The notes under the pieces were generated by a model. It searched no databases. It was not told the DNA's origin and saw only the letters and a list, made by a program, of their open reading frames with translations. Source: Spirometra erinaceieuropaei (taxonomy: Eukaryota; Platyhelminthes; Cestoda; Diphyllobothriidea; Diphyllobothriidae). From it: a DNA stretch of 64,000 nt. The position numbers were made by a program, and so were the translations under genes. Location: assembly GCA_902702965.1 (NCBI GenBank), contig CACRXP010000177.1, forward strand, positions 407,948 to 471,947. Direction: 5' to 3'. Positions 56,405 through 64,000 of this stretch are shown here, one piece after another (position 1 is the stretch's first letter; every line of letters starts with the position of its first letter).

Positions 56405-56480
56405 CATTGACCCTCGTAGATCAGGTGGTTCGAATCCCACCGAGGCACCGAGTTTTTCACAGTTGGGTCCATGTGAAAGT
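56405..56480 (+). repeat. SINE-2 fragment
   Basis: CAGGTGGTTCGAATCCCACC then GAGGCACCGAGTTTTTCACA. Box B (GGTTCGAATCC) is perfect. It lies 100 bp from the kinase exon at 56199-56304. Confidence 0.6.
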
Positions 56481-57239
56481 TCAAGGTGCCACAATGAGGG
56501 AAAGGAATTTTGAAACGATGATCGCTGGTTTTCAACCATCAAAAGCCAGCCTATCTCCTTTAATTTAAAAAATCAAAATATTTCGTAAGTTTAATGGATG
56601 TGTTATCAAGACTGCTAGCGTTGATTGCTTTTCGACAGTCATGAGCTGTTAGCGAAACCCTAGGCAATGTGCACAGCATGAGAAGTGGTTTTTGTCTCAA
56701 ATTTGAGAGGTACCGGCTAGGGTATGGTTTATGGCCAGGGTACCTTACTCTGGGAGCATTCATGTTAAGCAAAGTAGCTGAACATCTAAAAAAAGTTGTG
56801 ATCCTCCATACTGTCAGCAATTTTAAAGGGAACACCATTTTCACCACTTAATGATAATAATAAATGAATTTAATACACTATTGCAGGTACTGTCGAGGGA
56901 GTGTTGCATTCTCGTATTTTTACTCCTAGGACTAAATTAAAGCATCTTGAGCACCCTCACTCAAAAGTCACCGAGAGGTTTTCTTATTTATTTATCTGAC
57001 ACGTGAAAATAAATACCGCCAGGTATTTACTTTTGGGACAGCTGCTCTCCGGAGTAACCCCGGTCAGACTGGACTTTGAGATGGCAGTGTGGACAACATA
57101 CCAATAACTTCGCATTGCAGGTGGTGGGTGTCCCTTTGTGACCCCCAAACGGCCCACGCGATAAATGAGCTGGACCAACACGTGGGCCATATCGGATTCT
57201 GGCAGACGCTATCGGATTGCTCACCACAACAAATGCCAA

Positions 57240-57610
57240 CATTTCGGGGTGCGGTGGCAGATCTGGTTGTCAGCACATGTCGCGCGCGCACTGGAACCCC
57301 TGCCGCCCCCACGTTTTTTGGTCAAAAACGTGGTCATTTGCTGTGTGGACCAGGGGGCGTGGAGTGGAGTGCGAAGGTAGGGGCTCGACCGCGCCATCAA
57401 CCCGCGCCCTCCCCCCGCCTCCGGTCATTTTGACTCTGTCTTGACGTCGGACCCAGGTGGGGGAGGAGAATGTGCGATAGACGATGTGAAAGTCTACACT
57501 CACGCGCAAGTCATCGTCCCTGCCCCACCGTGCTGTGGGGCACACGGTGGACATCGTCGGAAACGACAGTCGAACTATGTGAAGGGAGCATTCGGTTTGG
57601 CAATTATGAC
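57240..57610 (+). repeat. Dispersed repeat R3
   Basis: Best R3 copy: TTTTGACTCTGTCTTGACGTC, GGACCCAGGTGGGGGAGGAG, then CACACGGTGGACATCGTCGG. Inverted copy at 57740-57915 (GAAAATCGGAGG, CACCACACCCCCTGGTC) and plus copy at 58570-58760. Confidence 0.7.
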
Positions 57611-58859
57611 ATCAGAACGTTAGGGTTGTATGATCTCACCTCTGCCAGATCTAGACTTTACCATGGCTTGAGAGTTTGACCGTTGTTTCACATTATCTCC
57701 ACCGTGTGCCCTTCAGCTAGCGGGGCGCACGGACGGTGATAATAGTGATAATGTGCTTGCGATGCAGTTACCGCACTCTCTGCTCAGCCTCCTGGGTTAG
57801 CTGTCAAAACGGAGTCAAGAAAATCGGAGGTGAAATAGGGCGCAGTTAGCTGGCACGGCGTAAACCCGCTTCTAGGCGTGACACCACACCCCCTGGTCAC
57901 CACACAGAGAATTATAATTTGACTTAGCAGAAAACGGGATACGGCGGCTCGAATCTCAACTGACTGGGAGTGCCATGAAGGCCACAATAAGATGAGGTCC
58001 TCGCGGTCTACTCTTTTGTCCAGAGCGCCGAGTTATCCCGTTTCCAGCATTCCGTACAAAGGGGGATGGGCAGCTTGGGTCTCACACGCGTGAAAATCCA
58101 CGTTAACAAGGATCCATTGCAGCCTGATGCTCAGTCCACCGGTCGACCACCCCGCACAAGCATACACAGGGCTGCCTTCGAGGAGTGGGTTGGATTGCCA
58201 GTTGAAAACTTTAAGGTCTGCGGCTTTTAGCGCACCGTAATAGATCTCCGCAAGCCAGTCAGATTGTCTCTACTGAGGAGCATGCCACCAGTCAGCTGAT
58301 GTGGCATTGGGCGTAGGGGATGACAGAGCTAAAAACAGTCGGTCTACGCGTGCCACACATACGACCTGTCCCCCGAAGCGACACACCAGAATTTCACACA
58401 GAGACGTGCGCTGTTCGGATCGCACATGTAGGAAGGGTTACATTAACGTGCAAAAAAATGCGATTTCTACTTGCGCAAAAGATGCCAGTTCCGTGCTTGT
58501 GGTGAATTTTAACAGAAGGGTTCGGGCATGGCGTATGTGCAGTGATGATGATGATGACAAGTTACACCAGCGCCGACCCTCACCCCTTTGGTCTGGTTGA
58601 CTATGTCTTGACACCGGGTCCAGGTGGAGAGTGGGGAAGAGAGAGTGTGGTAGATGTTGTTCAAGTTTAGTGTTACTATAAACTAATTCAGACGCAGGTC
58701 ACCGTCCCTGCTCCACCTTGCTTGGGGCACATGGTGGCCATCGTCGGCAACGACGTTCAAACTGTAGGCTTTCCCTTAAGTCCTACCAATATTGCCCTTG
58801 AAATGGACATAACGATGCCCGATTAGAGCAAAGCGGGGAGATAATGGCGGCGCAGGGAA

Positions 58860-59930
58860 ATAAGTCCTGATATCAAGTTATCCAAAACGCCCTGAAGGTG
58901 AGACACGAGTTCCACATCGCCAACACAAAGAGACTGACGTAGGAGCTGTAAAGGAAACAGGCTGGGCTACAAGGTAGACCGATATATCTCACATAAAGCG
59001 ACAGATTCACCCTGCGGCGAGATCGAAAGACGGATTTGTGATACACGCGGCTGCTTCGCACGGTGGAGTGCAAATATCGTCCATGTCCTGCTGATTTTTT
59101 CCGATATCCAAAACTCAGAGGCCCAAGCCGTGGTTCAGCGATTGCACTCCTCCGACAGCTTCTTTTCAACACCAACTAAGGACTCGCATTGACACTTCCA
59201 TTCGTAGACAACGTTGCGCACACCTACTGTGGTATGAAGTACCAGGAAGCCAAACTCGCAATTAACCGTGCAGCGTTAAATCCAGCGGAACGTTTGACTG
59301 GCAAAAATACGGCAGACTCACTTGGATAATAGAAAGAGCATCGCACCTCGTTATAAAAATGTGCAAAATGTTTTACGAGATCGACTTAAGCCCAACACAA
59401 CTTCAAGCCTGAACACCAACACTCTTACCTCTTACCCCAAAACCAGCTCCTACAATTTAGCGCAACGAAGGAACGTACTTACAATCGTGTATTACCATGT
59501 AAAAGGCTTTCTGACGAATATGAAGGCGATGAGACGTGTACATTCGTTTAGGTCGATATTATTAGCCAACAGCATAGTCGACCATAAACGCCTCCATGTG
59601 ATCGGTGCTGGACGGCAACTTGCAGACAGTTTCGCTGAGAATACCTAGCCAATACACGCTGAAGTCACATTTTGCAACCCTCTGACGCTTATGCTTTTCT
59701 TCATAAAGAGATGCTTACAGGCAGTTTTCCTACTCGTCAGGCGGCAGTAGATTGTCAGAAACAGTACGCTACTAAGAGCCCTCATAGCTCAAATACTAGC
59801 AGCTTGAACAATAGCACATTACAAAAGCTCAAGTTTAGGTACCGAAACGATTTTTGCTCCTTTTTTAATACTAGTAATACATTTCAACATTTCAAAATTT
59901 CGGCTAACATCTCGTGAGTTAGCAGATTTA
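58860..59930. other. Unknown stretch with scattered open frames
   Basis: Several frames of 70-110 codons on both strands (e.g. plus 59322-59648 from a TTG) without known domains. It lies in the 4.8-kb kinase intron. The last 50 bp (59885-59937) are a foldback right end (TAACATCTCGTGAGTTAGC). Confidence 0.3.
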
Positions 59931-59964
59931 TTGTGTTTTTCTATTTATTTAATTGTATATATAT

Positions 59965-60150
59965 GGTGGAAGGACGCTAACCGATGGCGCCTCGTGACAC
60001 AGTCGTACCTTCGTACCTTTGGTGGCAGTCTGGAGACCCGCTAGCAGCCGTACAGGACTATTAGCATAGGTAGAATAACATTACCGACAAAAACAGGAGA
60101 GAATGGGACGGCCGTTCCTGGCTCATTAGCCGTCATCAGCCAGGCATACT
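59965..60150 (-). mobile_element. SINE-1, decayed, with compensatory stem III change
   Basis: Minus orientation. The core reads CTGATGACGGCTAATGAGCC and GGAACGGCCGTC. The stem III pair U-A of other copies is C-G here. 60151-61090 shows nothing clear. Confidence 0.72.
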
Positions 60151-61090
60151 GAATCATTGAGTATACATAAATGTGATTTTTACCGAACTTCAAGATGGGC
60201 ACCACTAATGGTTTCGTAAAGAGAGAGGGAAGGAGAGTCATCGTATGGTGCTTCAGCTGATGTCCTGAATAGTCACAGTCTGCAAGCCGCACAGAACATT
60301 ATAAATAATACCAGAAGAAAACGTGGAGATTCAAAATTTGCCAAAACTGCATCACTTTTAACTGGCGCGGTTGTGCCAATATAACAACAACCAACAACCG
60401 AATTCAATGGACGCAAAATAATTACCCGGAGAAAATTTCTAGTGGACAGTGTGCAGCCATTTATGTCTTTCCAGTAAACAACATGGGAATAAATTCTGCC
60501 TCTTGAATGACTATACAAAACAGAAGAGTAAAAAATGACAACTGTTTGTCGGATAAGTTTAAGTTAGCATAATTTATAACTGCGAACGCAGTTATGTGCC
60601 TTTAGCTCGAGGGCAAAGTAATTATATTTGGTGGAATCGAATAAAGTTTAAAGCCGAACGTCGTAAGATGACAAGAGGCAAGGATTAATCCTTGAAACGG
60701 CAATCGGTCAGCGGGACTCAGCCAACGTGGGATGATGTGAACTCACCAAATAATCGATAATATTGCTTTGGCGCTCAGTTTGCATGCGTGTGCATAGGTA
60801 CTGTGATGATGCCAAGCAAAATAGTCGGTATAGGTTTGAAAACAACCTAATTCAGATTTCAAATATCAGCAGATATGTTTAATTAAATCTCTTCTCTCGA
60901 ACTCCACAGCAGCGCAAACGAGGTCGTCCGAGAAGAAATAATACAGCCTGTGAAACGAATACTGCAGATAATCGGTCGATTTATTTTGATGGCTCATGCA
61001 CAACCTCATAAAGTGAAATCAGGCATGGGAGACAGAAAATCCGAAAAATTAGGTACTGAAACATTAAGCTAGTTGTGAAGAGAGGCCTAC

Positions 61091-61164
61091 CTGGGAATGT
61101 TGAGAAAGAGGATAACGTGAGGTCTAAGTTCCTTCAGTTTGGAGGATTGATCGACGCCATCGCA
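61091..61164 (-). CDS. DGKI/DGKZ-like: DGK exon: CDG...FLNIP segment
   Basis: This 74-nt exon has an acceptor GGCTCTCTTACAG and a donor GTAGGC. It reads CDGVD near the start and VILFLNIP at the end, with two bases left over. In zeta/iota kinases the equivalent is C-D-G-x-D-L ... C-V-V-F-L-N-I-P-R-Y-C-A-G-T. The two leftover bases AG plus the first base G of the next exon make the expected Arg, so the protein continues as NIPRYSAGT. This strand links the catalytic domain to the accessory domain. The match is close and the phase is exact. Confidence 0.92.
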
Positions 61165-61816
61165 CTGTAAGAGAGCCATTGAACATGTTAGGACGATTTC
61201 GAAAAGGCATCGACAAAAAGCCGCGGGTAATCTCTTTTGCTAGGTAGGCTTATGGGAAGGAAACCTATCAAATGCTTCACTACCAAGTTGTGACAAGCAG
61301 GTCTAACTGATGTGAGAATTAGTAGCTATCACTTCTTTTTTGACTGTCAAAGCGGGTTCTTCGTGATCTGACTAGTTTCAAATGGTAAGCCGAATTCTGA
61401 AAGTACCTGGGTGCCTCGCTAAAGCAGAAAGAAAAATGTAAGTTGCCGTTCATGACAAAAACAATTATGTAATTAAAGTTTTTCGAAAAAGAACGTGGAT
61501 ATGTGGAGTTGGTTCTAGTGGTGCTTTTAAAACTTCTCAAATCGCCATGAAGTCCCTAATTTCGGATGAACGATGTCGATCATTGACCTATTCCAATCAT
61601 TCAATTGGCACTTCTAGGAATACTACGAACACGGTTAATTTAACATATTTTCATTCCTCAATGTAACTGTATCCGCCTGAGGAAGAATTACCGGGAACAT
61701 GTGCTTGCCAACTTGACTGTTAGAATACTTTTCCATTCACTAATAATGGCAGGTTCCAAAATGAAAATGGCGCAAATCACAAAATGGAGTAATACTTACA
61801 AAAGAAAAAGACTCAC

Positions 61817-61879
61817 CACAAGTGTGACATAATCTGACAAGTCCTTCCACGACCGTCGAATAAGATCTATACCACCGAC
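61817..61879 (-). CDS. DGKI/DGKZ-like: DGK exon: end of catalytic domain (SWKDL segment)
   Basis: A 21-codon exon, phase 0 at both ends, lies between an acceptor (CTTCTAATTTGCAG) and a consensus donor (GTGAGT). It reads RRSWKDLSDYVTLV, which matches the G-S-S-K-D-L-A-K-H-I-R-V-V segment of DGK zeta. In that enzyme the next residues are C-D-G-M-D-L, and the next exon here begins CDGVD. Short length alone would make this a weak call. The identity rests on the exact continuation into the exon at 61091-61164. Confidence 0.85.
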
Positions 61880-61954
61880 CTGCAAATTAGAAGGTGGTTG
61901 AGTATTCGTAGACATATGTGTCACAGCTTTTAAATCGGCAGAAAGCTTTGTAAC

Positions 61955-62003
61955 CTCATAAAATATGCCGTAAAACAAAGTTGACCCAGTTTGAAGGGTG
62001 GAT
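61955..62003 (-). CDS. DGKI/DGKZ-like: Candidate DGK exon, end of catalytic domain
   Basis: This 49-nt stretch follows a good acceptor (polypyrimidine tract ending TTTATTTCAG) and reads TLFYGIFYE at its end. That lines up with the N-K-M-F-Y-A-G segment that precedes the next exon in zeta/iota kinases. It starts with one leftover base and ends in phase 0, as the following exon requires. The weak point is the donor, GTTACA, which is far from consensus. The intron to the next exon would be only 75 nt. The splice join inserts about three residues relative to vertebrate enzymes. I regard it as likely but unproven. Confidence 0.45.
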
Positions 62004-62167
62004 CTGAAATAAAGTGCAGATATTACTGTCGTCTGGAAACAGTTCTGAAGTTGGAAACCTCGTTGACTCTGACAAAAGTCATCAGCCGGCGATTCGTCCG
62101 AAGCGGCCGCGACAAGCTGCGCACGAAGCTGATTAAGGCAGCGTCTAGCTCACAAGCTCTTCTTAGG
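62004..62167 (-). other. GC-rich stretch next to kinase exon
   Basis: Minus-strand frames such as QLRAQLVAAASDESPADD stay open for 40 codons without a known match or clear donor. It may be intron or part of an undetected exon. Confidence 0.25.
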
Positions 62168-63144
62168 TACAGCAGGTGGGTGAACTCATGAAATGTCAAC
62201 CGAAATTCCCAAAACGCGTTTTCGTCCCGAAGATATTATTTAAGTAGGGTTGTAAAACTAGCCAGCTTCGAACATAATTCCATAATATTTCAGTTACCTC
62301 AGGATGCCGGCCTTCGAATGAATTTTCTTCCGACAGCATGCACTAACTACACCCTGTGAAAAACAACTCCTTACGTAGCATGAATTTTTCTCATTGATTT
62401 TTGATGCCTCTAAAAGTTCAATTATATTTCACGGAAAACATGCATAAAAATATTCACTATTTTGCTCATTCGGTAAAAAATTACGTCTTCTTCTAATTTT
62501 ATACTCGAAGGAAGGATATAATTCGGGGGAATTTTAAATACCGTGAAATGATCGTTCATAAATCCTCATGTCTCAGCATTTACCAATGTGGTTTGTAAAG
62601 TTAACAATATGGATCAAATCCACCGTTAACTTTTGTGAACCCTATATGCGCCCCTTTATTACCGTAGAGAAAAAATGTGGTTTTCCGTACGCGAAACATA
62701 TACGGCATGTAGTTTGGAAACCCTGAATCTTATTGTAACGGTAGGGTGGGTTCAAAATTATTCGGGAATTGGGAACGTTTTTGAAAACCGCATGATACCC
62801 TTCCTTCGAGTATAAGATTGGAAAAAGACGTAATTGTCTACCGAAAGACGGAAAGTATGTATATTTTACGCAGGTTTTAAATGAAATAAAATTGAGTGTT
62901 CAAGTGCATGGAAAACCAGTGAAAAAAAATCCTGCCAAATTAGTAGTCTTTTTTTCAAGAGTGTAGTTTTTGCATGTAGCCGGAAGGAAGTTCATTCGAA
63001 AGCCGTCATCCGGCGGTAACTGAATTATTACAGAATTCTGTTGCACTCTGACTAGTTTTACGACCCTACTTAATTAATCATTTCGAAACGAAAACGCATC
63101 TTGGAATTTCGGTTGACATTTCATGAGTTAGCCCACCTGATGTA
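62168..63144. mobile_element. Foldback element, subfamily A, full length
   Basis: TACAGCAGGTGGGTGAACTC to GTTAGCCCACCTGATGTA, 977 bp, TA at both ends. 63145-63840 holds nothing else that I recognise. Confidence 0.88.
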
Positions 63145-63846
63145 CGTCATATTCCGTCAGCAGGACAAAGCTATAACACCTGGAAGCTGCGTGAGCCCAG
63201 TAGGTCTACAAGTTCCACAAACAAGCCGGATCCTGAAAATGCCCGTGCCAGCATTAATTTAATACCAATTCATCAACAGACGTAAAAAGAAGTCGCCGTC
63301 CAGCGCGTGTTAAAAGCGAGATTTTCCCCGATAGAAGTGATGCCACATAAAGGCCTTATTTGGAGGTTGATATCGCATTCATGTTTGTTTAGGTGCGTTA
63401 AGAATTTCGAAAGTTGTAAGTTAATTCACTTTCAAATCGCATGAGTGATCAGCTGTGGGAGACGCAAGATTAATAAAAATCAAAGCGCTGAAAACTTCCT
63501 GTAAGTATGCACATGGCAAGTGTCCTCAGGATCTTAGAAATGCGTTCAAACAACATAAAAATGAACATTTTAAAGTCACAATGAGATGCAAAAAAATTCC
63601 CACCGATTTTTCTTCCTTCTAGGAGACGGGATATTATTTTTTCCGATAGATTGTTGATCGCCCTGCTTATATGGTACGCATATAAGAGTGATTTTAGTAA
63701 GTAAACAACACCACGCTATAAATAAGTTCAGACTCCCCATAGATTCTGGTAATTGAACTGGGCTTGCCGACAATTAAAAATTTAAGTTCAGCGATGATAC
63801 CCATGTAAACATTTAAGAAGCTAAGCTCGGCCAACATATGTTTTCG

Positions 63847-63997
<151 letters not shown>

Positions 63998-64000
63998 CCA

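Overview
This is 64 kb of repeat-rich animal nuclear DNA with two N gaps (511-1483 and 23506-23742). There are no operons or bacterial signals. I see short exons with GT/AG borders, tRNA-derived SINEs, CR1-like and Penelope-like retroelements, foldback DNA transposons and degenerate TTAGGG runs. A flatworm, perhaps a tapeworm, would fit: schistosomes carry SINE-like repeats with hammerhead ribozymes, and hammerhead-like cores occur here. That placement is an inference.

The main host gene is on the minus strand and was found only by reading spliced exons. Eight supported exons, read from right to left (61955-62003, 61817-61879, 61091-61164, 56199-56304, 55878-56062, 43391-43549, 40325-40635, then 33859-34535 and 29401-29559 after a break), resemble a type IV diacylglycerol kinase (zeta/iota class). 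They cover the end of the catalytic domain, the accessory domain, a disordered linker and the first ankyrin repeats. Phases agree at the joins 61817->61091->56304->56062, 43391->40635 and 33859->29559. At least one exon is missing between 55878 and 43549, and another between 40325 and 34535. The GGDGT catalytic core should lie beyond the right edge. The last ankyrin exons were not found to the left of 29401.

About 0-29 kb is mostly repeats: foldback elements of about 1 kb (4640-5638, 6046-7081, 25179-26164, 26711-27704), a CR1-like retrotransposon with a recognisable but broken reverse transcriptase (13802-15677), Penelope remnants (19560-20110), SINE clusters (21111-22290), a 320-bp trinucleotide array and two elements with telomere-like cores. 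A triple CCAAT tandem followed by a TATA-like box at 17165-17340 is the best promoter candidate.

About 29-62 kb is the body of the kinase gene, with introns packed with transposons: a Penelope copy with YVDD and GIY-YIG remnants (45569-47006), a second Penelope end (37878-38640), a CR1 3' end (38812-39440), SINE tandem and inverted clusters (43634-44645, 47118-47600, 49345-49675) and more foldback elements.

The most unusual signal is catalytic RNA. The SINE body carries a hammerhead-like core (CUGANGA, short stem II, GAAA, two-base-pair stem III, complementary stem I) in several copies, some in head-to-tail units of about 310 bp. Penelope flanks carry separate minimal hammerhead motifs whose stem III is a 4-nt palindrome.
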